Positions 15,163-22,884 of a stretch of 23,747 bases of DNA are shown here, in pieces. Origin of the DNA: Phaeocystidibacter sp965659725 (GTDB lineage: Bacteria; Bacteroidota; Bacteroidia; Flavobacteriales; Schleiferiaceae). The stretch spans positions 1 through 23,747 of the forward strand of contig CBFHXG010000033.1 in assembly GCA_965659725.1 (NCBI GenBank), read 5' to 3'. The notes beneath the pieces were generated by a model. That model searched no databases. It worked only from the letters and a program-made list of their open reading frames with translations, and was not told the DNA's origin. The position numbers and the translations under genes were made by a program. Numbering within the stretch: position 1 is the stretch's first letter; every line of letters begins with the position of its first letter.

Positions 15163-15612
15163 ATGGATCTTAGTAATCTCAAGCCCGCATCGGGTTCTAC
15201 TCACAACACCAAGCGCGTAGGTCGCGGTGAAGGTACAGGTAAAGGCGGTACCGCTACACGTGGGCACAAAGGAGCGAAGTCTCGCTCTGGTTACTCACGC
15301 AAGATCGGTTTTGAAGGTGGTCAGATGCCACTTCAACGCCGTGTACCAAAGTTTGGTTTCAAGAACATTAACCGCGTGGAGTACCGTTCTATCAATTTGG
15401 ACGCACTTCAAGCATTGGTTGATGCCAAGAAGGTGAAAGATACTATCGATAAAGAAGTATTGATCGCAAATGGTTTGGCTGACAAGAAGGATCTCATCAA
15501 GATCCTCGGCCGTGGCGAATTGAAATCCAAATTGACCGTGAAAGCCAACAAGTTTAGTGAAACTGCTAAATCGGCAATCGAAGCCCAAGGGGGTACTGCC
15601 GAGACGCTTTAA
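15163..15612 (+). CDS. rplO: 50S ribosomal protein L15
   Basis: L15 (149 residues) is a late-stage 50S assembly protein with a long Gly/Arg/Lys-rich N-terminal extension that threads into 23S rRNA. Recognised from MDLSNLKPASGSTHNTKRVG, GRGEGTGKGGTATRGHKGAKSRSG, GFEGGQMPLQRRVPKFGF and the Leu/Lys-rich C-terminal domain. Length is normal. It is followed 15 nt later by secY. Confidence 0.98.
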   Translation: MDLSNLKPASGSTHNTKRVGRGEGTGKGGTATRGHKGAKSRSGYSRKIGFEGGQMPLQRRVPKFGFKNINRVEYRSINLDALQALVDAKKVKDTIDKEVLIANGLADKKDLIKILGRGELKSKLTVKANKFSETAKSAIEAQGGTAETL

Positions 15613-15627
15613 GCGCCCGAATAACGC

Positions 15628-16977
15628 ATGAAAAAGTTTATCGATACACTGCAGAATATCTGGAAGATTGAGGAACTTCGCCAGAAGATCCTCTTGACTC
15701 TTGGATTGCTCCTTATCTACCGTGTAGGTTCTAACGTACCACTTCCTGGTGTTGATATCGCAAGTTTGGAGAACTTGAGAACTCAAACCGATGGAGGTAT
15801 CCTAGGTTTGTTGAACGCCTTCACCGGTGGAGCATTCGCCAATGCATCTGTATTGGCCCTAGGTATCATGCCTTATATCTCTGCATCTATCGTTATTCAA
15901 TTGTTGGGATTAGCTGTTCCTTCTATCCAGAAGTTGCAGAAAGACGGAGAAAGTGGTCGCCAGAAGATCACTCAAATGACCCGTTATCTGACCATCGCCA
16001 TCTGTGCTGTTCAGGCTCCTGGTTATGTGACTAACCTCGTTAACCAACAGGTTCAGTCTACCATGCCTGGTGAGATTTTCTGGCCATTGGCTATCATCAC
16101 ACTCATCGCCGGTACCATCTTCGCGATGTGGCTAGGTGAGCGAATTACAGACAAAGGTATCGGAAACGGTATCTCACTCTTGATCATGGTGGGTATCATC
16201 GCATCCCTTCCTTCATCATTCCTTCAGGAAATGCAGTCTAAGTTGACTGGCGGTTCTGGTGGTTTGGTAGTGATCGTATTGGAGATCGTGGCGATCTATC
16301 TCGTAGTGATGTTCGCTATCGCATTGACACAGGCAGTACGTAAAGTGCCTTTGCAGTATGCGAAGCGTTCGGCTGCAGGCGGACCAATTGCTGGTCGTCC
16401 ACTGGGTCGTGATTACCTTCCATTGCGCGTGAATGCGTCGGGTGTAATGCCGATTATCTTTGCACAAGCTATCATGTTCATCCCTGTTACAGTAGCTAAC
16501 TTCGCCGGTAGTGGTGATGGTAGCGGTGCTAACTGGGTGGTGACATTCTTTGGGAATATTCAAGGTTTCTGGTACAACCTCGTGTTTGCCATTTTGATCA
16601 TTCTCTTCACATACTTCTACACTGCAATTCAGGTTAACACCAATAACATTGCAGATGATTTGAAACGCAACGGCGGTTTTGTTCCGGGTATCAAGCCTGG
16701 TCGCGCGACTGCCGAATATCTCGACGAGATCTTGAGTCGTATCACCTTGCCAGGTTCTATCCTGCTTGCTTTGTTGGCGATCTTGCCTGCATTTGCGATG
16801 CAAACGGGTATGACTACGCAATGGGCTCAGTTCTATGGAGGTACTTCACTATTGATTATCGTGGGTGTTGTCCTCGACACACTTATGCAGATCGAGAGTT
16901 ATTTGTTGAATCGTCATTACGACGGTTTGATGAAGAGTGGTCGTTTGAAAGGTCGTTCAACTGCTAACGTAATGTAA
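15628..16977 (+). CDS. secY: Protein translocase channel subunit SecY
   Basis: SecY (449 residues) is the central pore of the Sec translocon in the inner membrane. It exports unfolded proteins with SecE, SecG and SecA, and inserts membrane proteins with YidC. The alternating long hydrophobic stretches are consistent with ten membrane segments. Signatures include LPGVD, the ALGIMPYISASIVIQLL helix, GERITDKGIGNGISLLI, the basic cytoplasmic loop YAKRSAAGG and LPLRVNASGVMPIIFA. The sorting route of the two T9SS cargo proteins upstream depends on this channel. Neither adk nor map follows it; infA starts 2 nt later. Confidence 0.98.
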   Translation: MKKFIDTLQNIWKIEELRQKILLTLGLLLIYRVGSNVPLPGVDIASLENLRTQTDGGILGLLNAFTGGAFANASVLALGIMPYISASIVIQLLGLAVPSIQKLQKDGESGRQKITQMTRYLTIAICAVQAPGYVTNLVNQQVQSTMPGEIFWPLAIITLIAGTIFAMWLGERITDKGIGNGISLLIMVGIIASLPSSFLQEMQSKLTGGSGGLVVIVLEIVAIYLVVMFAIALTQAVRKVPLQYAKRSAAGGPIAGRPLGRDYLPLRVNASGVMPIIFAQAIMFIPVTVANFAGSGDGSGANWVVTFFGNIQGFWYNLVFAILIILFTYFYTAIQVNTNNIADDLKRNGGFVPGIKPGRATAEYLDEILSRITLPGSILLALLAILPAFAMQTGMTTQWAQFYGGTSLLIIVGVVLDTLMQIESYLLNRHYDGLMKSGRLKGRSTANVM

Positions 16978-16979
16978 TC

Positions 16980-17195
16980 ATGGCAAAGCAAGGAGCAATT
17001 GAACAAGACGGGTCCATCACTGAAGCATTGTCGAATGCAATGTTTCGTGTTGAGTTGGAAAACGGGCACGTTGTAACAGCACACATTTCCGGTAAGATGA
17101 GGATGCATTACATCAAGCTTCTTCCGGGTGATAAAGTTAAGCTCGAATTGAGCCCATACGATTTGACGAAAGGACGTATCGTTTACAGATACTAA
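16980..17195 (+). CDS. infA: Translation initiation factor IF-1
   Basis: IF-1 (71 residues) is a single OB-fold protein that occupies the 30S A-site during initiation with IF-2 and IF-3. It shows KQGAIEQDGSITEALSNAMF, VELENGHVVTAHISGKMRMH and DKVKLELSPYDLTKGRIVYRY, given here in parts. The start codon lies 2 nt after the secY stop, and rpmJ follows 13 nt later, so it is translated as part of the cluster. Confidence 0.98.
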   Translation: MAKQGAIEQDGSITEALSNAMFRVELENGHVVTAHISGKMRMHYIKLLPGDKVKLELSPYDLTKGRIVYRY

Positions 17196-17208
17196 TAAAA
17201 CTAGAGCG

Positions 17209-17325
17209 ATGAAAGTTAGAGCCTCTGTTAAGAAAAGAAGCGCTGATTGCAAGATTGTGCGTCGCAAAGGACGCTTGTACGTGATCAACAAGAAGAACCC
17301 GAAGTTCAAACAACGTCAGGGTTAA
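17209..17325 (+). CDS. rpmJ: 50S ribosomal protein L36, zinc-free form
   Basis: A 38-residue protein starting MKVRASVKKRSADCKIVRRK and ending NKKNPKFKQRQG, which is the whole of L36. L36 is the smallest 50S protein and supports folding of 23S rRNA near the factor-binding region. The zinc-binding form carries three cysteines and a histidine (C-x2-C around 11 and 14, C27, H33). Here only Cys14 remains and the others are Ser, Lys and Phe, so this is the zinc-free (C-minus) form. It lies between infA (13 nt) and rpsM (22 nt). Confidence 0.97.
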   Translation: MKVRASVKKRSADCKIVRRKGRLYVINKKNPKFKQRQG

Positions 17326-17347
17326 AAGATTTTAATTCAAAGGAATT

Positions 17348-17725
17348 ATGGCGAGAATTGCTGGTAATGACTTACCAAAGAACAAGCGTGGCGAGATAGG
17401 CTTGACCTATATTTTCGGAATTGGCCGTAGCCGTGCACGTGAAATCCTCACTCAAGCAGGAGTTGACTTCGACACGAAGGTTCAGGATTGGACTGATGAC
17501 CAACTGACGGCGATCCGTGGTGTGATCGCTGACAATTACACTGTTGAAGGTGAGCTTCGTTCTGAGGTACAGCTCAACATCAAGCGTTTGATGGACATCG
17601 GTTCACAGCGTGGAATCCGTCACCGTTTGGGTCTACCCCTTCGCGGTCAGCGTACAAAGAACAACTCACGTACTCGTAAGGGTAAGCGTAAGACAGTTGC
17701 AAACAAGAAGAAGGCTACTAAATAA
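17348..17725 (+). CDS. rpsM: 30S ribosomal protein S13
   Basis: S13 (125 residues) pairs with S19 in the 30S head and contacts the P-site tRNA and L5 across the subunit bridge. It starts MARIAGNDLPKNKRGEIGL, includes the helix-turn region TYIFGIGRSRAREIL and the RGIRHRLGLPLRGQRTKNNSRTRKG stretch (given by GIRHRLGLPLRGQRTKNN), and ends in a lysine-rich tail. It would be the first gene of the E. coli alpha operon; here it continues directly from rpmJ. Confidence 0.98.
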   Translation: MARIAGNDLPKNKRGEIGLTYIFGIGRSRAREILTQAGVDFDTKVQDWTDDQLTAIRGVIADNYTVEGELRSEVQLNIKRLMDIGSQRGIRHRLGLPLRGQRTKNNSRTRKGKRKTVANKKKATK

Positions 17726-17738
17726 TAAGTAGGGAGTC

Positions 17739-18128
17739 ATGGCAAAGTCACAGAAAACCGTAAAGAAGAGAAAGGTTAAAGTTGACCCGGTAGGGGAGGC
17801 TCACATCAATGCTTCTTTCAACAACATCATTATTTCTCTAACCAACACTAGCGGACAGGTGATCTCTTGGTCGTCTGCCGGTAAAATGGGCTTTAGAGGA
17901 TCTAAGAAGAACACTCCTTACGCTGCTCAAACTGCTGCGGAAGATTGTGCTGGTCGCGCTGCTGAAGCCGGCTTGAAGAAAGTTAAAGTGTATGTGAAAG
18001 GACCAGGAAATGGCCGCGAGAGCGCGATCCGTTCCCTTCACAATTCGGGCATCGAAGTAACCGAAATCGTGGACATTACACCAATGCCACACAACGGTTG
18101 CCGTCCTCCGAAGCGCAGAAGAGTATAA
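17739..18128 (+). CDS. rpsK: 30S ribosomal protein S11
   Basis: S11 (129 residues) lies on the 30S platform near the E-site and the mRNA exit. It has a lysine-rich N-terminus, EAHINASFNNIIISLTNTSG, the serine-rich WSSAGKMGFRGSKKNTPYAAQ, VKGPGNGRESAIRSLHNSG and the invariant C-terminus DITPMPHNGCRPPKRRRV. Length is normal. rpsD begins 24 nt downstream. Confidence 0.98.
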   Translation: MAKSQKTVKKRKVKVDPVGEAHINASFNNIIISLTNTSGQVISWSSAGKMGFRGSKKNTPYAAQTAAEDCAGRAAEAGLKKVKVYVKGPGNGRESAIRSLHNSGIEVTEIVDITPMPHNGCRPPKRRRV

Positions 18129-18152
18129 TAGAATTAGAAAAGAACCGACGAA

Positions 18153-18758
18153 ATGGCAAGATATAGAGGTCCAGTTACCAAAATTGCACGTCGCTTTGGC
18201 GAGCCTATCTTTGGCCCAGATTCTTCTTTCGAGAAGCGTCAATATCCTCCAGGACAGCATGGTTTTGCACGTAAGCGTGGCAAGAAATCAGAATATGCTG
18301 TTCAATTGGCTGAAAAACAGAAAGCAAAGTATACCTATGGTATCCTTGAACGTCAATTCCGCAACTTGTTCGAGAAAGCTTCTCGTTCAAAAGGAATTAC
18401 AGGTGAGGTATTGCTTCAATTCTGTGAATCACGTCTAGACAACGTTGTATTCCGCATGGGAATCGCTCCTACGCGTCGTGCAGCACGCCAATTGGTTGGC
18501 CACCGCCACATTTTGGTAAACGGAGATATCGTGAACATCCCTAGCTTCAGCGTGAAGCCTGGAGATAAGATCTCTGTTCGTGAAAAATCAAAGTCTCTCG
18601 AAGTTGTCCAGGATGCGGTTGCCAGCCGTAACAATAACTTTGAGTGGATCGAGTTCAACGATCAAACCTTGACAGGTACGTATGTTAGCATTCCACAGCG
18701 CGACATGATTCCTGAAAACATCAAGGAGCAGTTGATCGTAGAATTGTACTCGAAATAA
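18153..18758 (+). CDS. rpsD: 30S ribosomal protein S4, zinc-free form
   Basis: S4 (201 residues) starts assembly of the 16S 5' domain and helps set decoding accuracy with S5. It begins MARYRGPVTKIARRFGEPIF and shows RQYPPGQHG, the YGILERQFRNLF stretch and the S4 RNA-binding domain with ESRLDNVVFRMGIAPTRRAARQLVGH (given by ESRLDNVVFRMG). The N-terminal cysteines of zinc-binding S4 are missing, so it is the C-minus class. In E. coli S4 represses the alpha operon by binding a nested pseudoknot before rpsM; I cannot identify one here. Confidence 0.98.
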   Translation: MARYRGPVTKIARRFGEPIFGPDSSFEKRQYPPGQHGFARKRGKKSEYAVQLAEKQKAKYTYGILERQFRNLFEKASRSKGITGEVLLQFCESRLDNVVFRMGIAPTRRAARQLVGHRHILVNGDIVNIPSFSVKPGDKISVREKSKSLEVVQDAVASRNNNFEWIEFNDQTLTGTYVSIPQRDMIPENIKEQLIVELYSK

Positions 18759-18779
18759 TATTTTAATCCCATCGTGCAT

Positions 18780-19772
18780 ATGGCTATCCTGAATTTCCAG
18801 AAGCCGGACAAGGTTATAATGAATTCATCGACCGAAACTGAAGGTCAATTTGAATTCCGCCCTCTTGAGCCGGGTTATGGTTTGACTATCGGAAACGCGT
18901 TGCGCCGCGTTCTTTTGTCCTCCCTCGAGGGCTTCGCTTTCACATCAGTGAAGATCAGCGGTGTAGAGCACGAATTCTCAACCATCAAAGGTGTAGTTGA
19001 GGATGTTACCGAAATCGTCTTGAACTTGAAGCAAGTTCGCTTCAAGCGTCAAATTGAAGACCAAGAAAGTGAGACCGTAAAGGTGAGCGTTTCCGGAAAG
19101 GACACCCTCACTGCTGGTGATATCGCCGGTACGATCAATGCTTTCCAAGTCTTGAATCCTGACTTGGTGATCTGCCACATGGATTCTAGCGTGAAGCTTG
19201 AAATGGAATTGACCATCGAGAAAGGTCGTGGTTACGTTCCTGCTGAAGAGAACAAGAAGGCTGATGCCGCGATGGGTACGATCGCTATCGATTCCATCTA
19301 CACGCCTATCAAGAACGTTCGCTACAGCATCGAGAACTTCCGTGTTGAGCAAAAGACCGACTATGAGAAGCTGTTGATCGAGATCGTTACAGATGGTTCT
19401 ATCCATCCTAAAGATGCATTGACCGACGCTTCAAATATCTTGATCCACCACTTCATGCTCTTCAGTGATGAGCGCATCACACTCGAAGATCAAGAAAGCA
19501 AGGAGACAGATACGTATGACGAAGAAATCCTTCACATGCGTCAATTGCTCAAGACTAAGCTTACAGACCTCGACTTGTCTGTACGCGCATTGAACTGCCT
19601 TAAGGCTGCTGAAGTAGATACATTGGGCGACCTTGTAACCTACACTAAGGCTGACTTGATGAAGTTCCGCAACTTCGGTAAGAAGTCACTCACTGAACTC
19701 GATGAGCTCGTACAAAACAAAGGCTTGGAGTTCGGTATGGACATTTCTAAGTATAAATTGGACAAGGAGTAA
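18780..19772 (+). CDS. rpoA: DNA-directed RNA polymerase subunit alpha
   Basis: RpoA (330 residues) dimerises to nucleate RNA polymerase assembly, and its C-terminal domain contacts upstream DNA and activators. The N-terminal domain has the family hallmarks LEPGYGLTIGNALRRVLLSS and GVVEDVTEIVLNLK. The C-terminal domain, after a Glu-rich linker around residues 235-250, reads LSVRALNCLKAAEV with Arg269, equivalent to E. coli DNA-contacting Arg265, and NFGKKSLTELDELV. I place the start at ATG 18780 (MAILNFQKPD). A GTG six bases upstream is in frame but adds no conserved residues. rplQ starts 6 nt after the stop. Confidence 0.97.
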   Translation: MAILNFQKPDKVIMNSSTETEGQFEFRPLEPGYGLTIGNALRRVLLSSLEGFAFTSVKISGVEHEFSTIKGVVEDVTEIVLNLKQVRFKRQIEDQESETVKVSVSGKDTLTAGDIAGTINAFQVLNPDLVICHMDSSVKLEMELTIEKGRGYVPAEENKKADAAMGTIAIDSIYTPIKNVRYSIENFRVEQKTDYEKLLIEIVTDGSIHPKDALTDASNILIHHFMLFSDERITLEDQESKETDTYDEEILHMRQLLKTKLTDLDLSVRALNCLKAAEVDTLGDLVTYTKADLMKFRNFGKKSLTELDELVQNKGLEFGMDISKYKLDKE

Positions 19773-19778
19773 GAAAGA

Positions 19779-20351
19779 ATGAGACACGGTAAGAAATTCA
19801 ATCATCTGGGCAGAAAAGCCGCTCACCGCAAGGCGATGCTATCTAACATGGCTTGCTCGTTGATCGAACACAAACGAATCAACACCACCGTGGCCAAGGC
19901 ACGCGAACTCAAGAAGTTCGTTGAGCCATTGATCACTCGTTCTAAAGAAGACAGCACCCACAATCGTCGTATTGTTTTCCGCTATCTTCAAGATAAGAAC
20001 GCCGTTACCGAGCTATTCCGCGAAGTGAGCGTTAAAGTTGGTGACCGTCCGGGAGGATATACTCGCATCATCAAAACCGGCAACCGTCTTGGTGACAACG
20101 CCGAAATGGCAATGATCGAGTTGGTTGACTTCAACGAGCTTTACACTAGCGATAAGAAGAAGGCTAAGAAAAAGTCTACTCGTCGCGCAGGTAAGAAAAC
20201 CGAAACAGCTCCAGCAGAAGAAACGGCTAAAGCAGAATCAGCTAAAGCCGAGGAAGCTAAAGCAGAAGAAGCGTCTGCAAAAGCTGAAGATGTTGAAACC
20301 AAGGCTGAAGACACTGCGTCTGACGCATCTGAGGAGAAAAAAGGTGAATGA
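19779..20351 (+). CDS. rplQ: 50S ribosomal protein L17 with long Lys/Ala/Glu tail
   Basis: L17 sits at the 50S tunnel exit. The conserved domain (residues 1 to about 120) starts MRHGKKFNHLGRKAAHRKAML and includes SLIEHKRINTTVAKARELKK, VGDRPGGYTRIIKTGNRLGDNA and MIELVDF. E. coli L17 has 127 residues; this one has 190. The additional 65 or so residues are a basic stretch (KKKAKKKSTRRAGKK) and then an acidic Ala/Glu/Lys-rich low-complexity tail, partly built from a 15-bp tandem repeat. Such tails are known in Bacteroidota L17 and are probably disordered. The gene closes the cluster and is followed by a strong terminator. Confidence 0.97.
   Translation: MRHGKKFNHLGRKAAHRKAMLSNMACSLIEHKRINTTVAKARELKKFVEPLITRSKEDSTHNRRIVFRYLQDKNAVTELFREVSVKVGDRPGGYTRIIKTGNRLGDNAEMAMIELVDFNELYTSDKKKAKKKSTRRAGKKTETAPAEETAKAESAKAEEAKAEEASAKAEDVETKAEDTASDASEEKKGE
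20226..20270 (+). repeat. Three tandem 15-bp repeats in the rplQ tail
   Basis: Three in-frame copies of GCTAAAGC(A/C)GA(A/G)(T/G)(C/A)A at 20226, 20241 and 20256 encode AKAES, AKAEE and AKAEE. Copies differ by synonymous changes and one codon change, so the array is not brand new. Looser versions of the same unit continue on both sides. Confidence 0.85.
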
Positions 20352-20375
20352 TCATTCAATGACATTCGCATAAAG

Positions 20376-20409
20376 AAAAAAGGATAGGACGATAGTCTTA
20401 TCCTTTTTT
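20376..20409 (+). terminator. Rho-independent terminator of the ribosomal cluster
   Basis: A 15-bp stem (20376-20390 with 20395-20409, one G-U pair) closes a GATA tetraloop. The core is AAGGATAGGAC/GTCTTATCCTT, flanked by A-tract and T-tract, so it can also work on the opposite strand. It lies 24 nt after the rplQ stop. Confidence 0.93.
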
Positions 20410-20418
20410 TTTGGACTG

Positions 20419-20426
20419 TATCTTTG
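20419..20426 (+). promoter_or_regulatory. Bacteroidota -7 promoter element for carA
   Basis: TATCTTTG matches the consensus TAnnTTTG. It starts 10 nt after the terminator stem of the ribosomal cluster and lies 24 nt upstream of the carA ATG. A -33 element would fall inside the terminator hairpin, and I see only TTA there. The element overlaps an in-frame TTG at 20424, which argues against that codon as the carA start. Confidence 0.6.
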
Positions 20427-20450
20427 TACCAAGCAAATTCTACGATTTCC

Positions 20451-21563
20451 ATGGCTTACGAATCTCGCAAACCCGCCGTACTACTTCTTCAAGATGGAAC
20501 TGTTTTCTATGGTCGTTCTACCGGCCTCGACGGAACCGCTTGGGGAGAGATCTGTTTCAATACCGGTATGACCGGCTATCAAGAGATCTTTACCGATCCA
20601 AGTTACTTTGGACAATTGATGGTAACCGCTACCGCCCATATTGGCAACTACGGTACCTCTAACGAAGAAGTAGAAAGCGAAGGCGTGAAGATCGCAGGTT
20701 TGATCTGCAAGAACTTCTCTACCCACCAAAGTAGACCAGCCGCAGACCATACCCTGTTCGAGTATTTCAAGAACAATGATAAGGTGGCTATCTGCGACGT
20801 TGATACACGAGCACTCGTGCGTCACATACGAGATTCCGGCGCCATGAACGCCATTATCTCCACCGAGATTACCGATATCGCTGAACTCAAAAAGGAACTC
20901 GAAAAGGTTCCAAGCATGGAAGGACTAGAGCTTTCTTCCAAGGTAAGCACCAAAGAAAAGTATGTTGTGGGCGAAGATGATGCTCCCTTCAAAGTGGCTG
21001 CCCTCGACCTCGGCATCAAAAAGAATATCCTTCGTAACCTCGTTTCCCGCGGATGCCAAGTAACGGTATACCCTTGGGATACGCCTGCACAAACCCTCTT
21101 GGATTCTAATCCAGATGGTCTGTTCCTCTCTAATGGTCCTGGTGACCCAGCCGCGATGAGTGGAGTAGTGGACGAAGTAAAGAAATTGATGGATAGCGGG
21201 ATCCCTGTATTCGGTATCTGCCTAGGCCACCAAATGGTAGCCCTCGCATCTGGCTTAACCACCTATAAGATGCACAACGGGCACCGCGGGATCAACCATC
21301 CTATCAAGAATCTGATCACCGGTAAAGGTGAGATCACCTCCCAGAACCACGGCTTCGCTGTTAAACTTGAAGACGTGGAGAAAGCTGACAATGTAGATCT
21401 AACCCATGTGCATTTGAATGACGGAACCGTAGCTGGTATCCAAAGGACAGATAGGCCCGTATTCTCGGTACAATACCACCCAGAGGCAGGTCCTGGTCCA
21501 CACGATGCCCGTTACTTGTTTGACCAATTCGTTTCAAACATGAAATCGGCTGTAGAAGCCTAA
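20451..21563 (+). CDS. carA: Carbamoyl-phosphate synthase small subunit (glutamine amidotransferase)
   Basis: CarA (370 residues) hydrolyses glutamine and channels ammonia to CarB, which makes carbamoyl phosphate for pyrimidine and arginine synthesis. The N-terminal CPSase domain shows LLLQDGTVFYGRS, GEICFNTGMTGYQEIFTDPSY and HIGNYG. The C-terminal class I amidotransferase domain shows LSNGPGDP, the nucleophile Cys257 in FGICLGHQ, and His343 and Glu345 in QYHPEAGPGPHD, so the full triad is present. ATG 20451 is chosen because the in-frame TTG at 20424 overlaps the promoter. carB is not in the window. eno follows after 20 nt with no terminator, so co-transcription is likely. Confidence 0.97.
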   Translation: MAYESRKPAVLLLQDGTVFYGRSTGLDGTAWGEICFNTGMTGYQEIFTDPSYFGQLMVTATAHIGNYGTSNEEVESEGVKIAGLICKNFSTHQSRPAADHTLFEYFKNNDKVAICDVDTRALVRHIRDSGAMNAIISTEITDIAELKKELEKVPSMEGLELSSKVSTKEKYVVGEDDAPFKVAALDLGIKKNILRNLVSRGCQVTVYPWDTPAQTLLDSNPDGLFLSNGPGDPAAMSGVVDEVKKLMDSGIPVFGICLGHQMVALASGLTTYKMHNGHRGINHPIKNLITGKGEITSQNHGFAVKLEDVEKADNVDLTHVHLNDGTVAGIQRTDRPVFSVQYHPEAGPGPHDARYLFDQFVSNMKSAVEA

Positions 21564-21583
21564 ACACCTAATCATTCCTAGTT

Positions 21584-22873
21584 ATGCCATTTATTACAAC
21601 GATCCACGCAAGACAGATCCTCGATTCACGAGGCAACCCAACTATTGAAGTTGATGTGATCACCGATACAGGTGCCATGGGACGCGCTGCCGTTCCTTCA
21701 GGTGCTTCTACAGGTATCCATGAAGCGGTTGAATTACGCGATGGCGACAAGAATAGCTATATGGGCAAGGGCGTTCAACGTGCCATTGAAAACGTGAACG
21801 GACCAATCGCCGAAGAACTCATGGGTTTCCCCGTTGAAGATCAAGCTGGTGTGGATTACACCATGATCGAACTGGACGGAACCCCAAATAAGGCCAACCT
21901 CGGAGCAAACGCCATCTTGGCCGTATCACTAGCCGTTGCCAAGGCAGCTGCTGAAGAAAAGAATCAATCCCTATTCAACTACGTAGGTGGCGTGAATGCT
22001 CGCCAACTTCCCGTTCCGATGATGAACATCCTCAACGGGGGAGAGCACGCTGACAACGCCATCGACTTCCAAGAATTCATGGTCATGCCATTCGGTGCCG
22101 CTTCCTTCAGCGAAGGTCTCCGCATGGGTACCGAGATCTTCCATCACCTCAAGGCCGTACTAAAGTCGAAAGGCTACAGCACCAACGTTGGTGATGAAGG
22201 TGGATTCGCTCCGAATATCCAATCCAATGAAGAGGCCATTGAAACCGTCCTCGAGGCCATCGAAAAGGCAGGTTACAAGCCAGGAGAAGATGTTTGGATC
22301 GCCATGGATGCTGCGATCTCTGAGTTGTACGACAAAGAGAAGGGCGTAGATGTATTCAAGAAGAGCGATGGTCGTGAGATGACCTCAGACCAAATGGTTG
22401 AATACTGGACAGAATGGACAAAGAAATACCCGATTATTTCCATTGAAGATGGACTTGATGAAGACGACTGGGAAGGTTGGGCGAAGCTGACTGCCGCTAT
22501 CGGGGATAAGGTTCAGTTGGTTGGTGATGACCTTTTTGTAACAAATGAAGAAAGAGTTCAAAGAGGTATTGAACAAGGTGTCGGTAATAGCGTTCTCATT
22601 AAAGTGAACCAAATAGGTACCTTGACAGAAACCATCAATACTGTGACCCTAGCCCAGAACAATGGCTACACTTGCGTAATGAGTCACCGTTCAGGTGAAA
22701 CAGAGGACAGCACGATCGCTGACCTTGCAGTAGCATTGAATACTGGTCAGATTAAGACCGGATCTGCTTCCCGCTCCGATCGCATGGCCAAGTACAACCA
22801 ATTACTTCGTATTGAAGAGGTGTTGGCAGGTACCGCTATTTATCAAGGAAAGAACTTCAAGTACATCAAATAA
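21584..22873 (+). CDS. eno: Enolase (phosphopyruvate hydratase)
   Basis: Enolase (429 residues) converts 2-phosphoglycerate to phosphoenolpyruvate in glycolysis and the reverse in gluconeogenesis, in the cytoplasm. The N-terminal ARQILDSRGNPTIEVDV and SGASTGIHEA (substrate loop) are standard. Catalytic and Mg-binding residues are visible: Glu205 in GDEGGFAPN, Asp in IAMDAAISE, Glu in SIEDGLDEDDW, Asp in LVGDDLFVTN, Lys340 in VLIKVNQIGT, and the SHRSGETED signature. Length is normal. It lies between carA and citrate synthase with gaps of 20 and 11 nt. Confidence 0.98.
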   Translation: MPFITTIHARQILDSRGNPTIEVDVITDTGAMGRAAVPSGASTGIHEAVELRDGDKNSYMGKGVQRAIENVNGPIAEELMGFPVEDQAGVDYTMIELDGTPNKANLGANAILAVSLAVAKAAAEEKNQSLFNYVGGVNARQLPVPMMNILNGGEHADNAIDFQEFMVMPFGAASFSEGLRMGTEIFHHLKAVLKSKGYSTNVGDEGGFAPNIQSNEEAIETVLEAIEKAGYKPGEDVWIAMDAAISELYDKEKGVDVFKKSDGREMTSDQMVEYWTEWTKKYPIISIEDGLDEDDWEGWAKLTAAIGDKVQLVGDDLFVTNEERVQRGIEQGVGNSVLIKVNQIGTLTETINTVTLAQNNGYTCVMSHRSGETEDSTIADLAVALNTGQIKTGSASRSDRMAKYNQLLRIEEVLAGTAIYQGKNFKYIK

Positions 22874-22884
22874 TCAGGCTCAAC

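Noticed and set aside
16216..16821. Antisense open frame (201 codons) inside secY
   Set aside because: His/Cys/Arg/Thr-rich translation typical of the reverse strand of a membrane-protein gene; no start signal or conserved motif.
20125..20373. Forward overlapping frame in the rplQ tail (Lys/Leu-rich)
   Set aside because: It is simply the low-complexity KAE repeat read in another frame; the in-frame L17 tail explains the sequence.
20424..20450. Extended CarA start at TTG 20424
   Set aside because: That codon overlaps the TATCTTTG promoter element, so it would not be on the message; the conserved part starts after ATG 20451.
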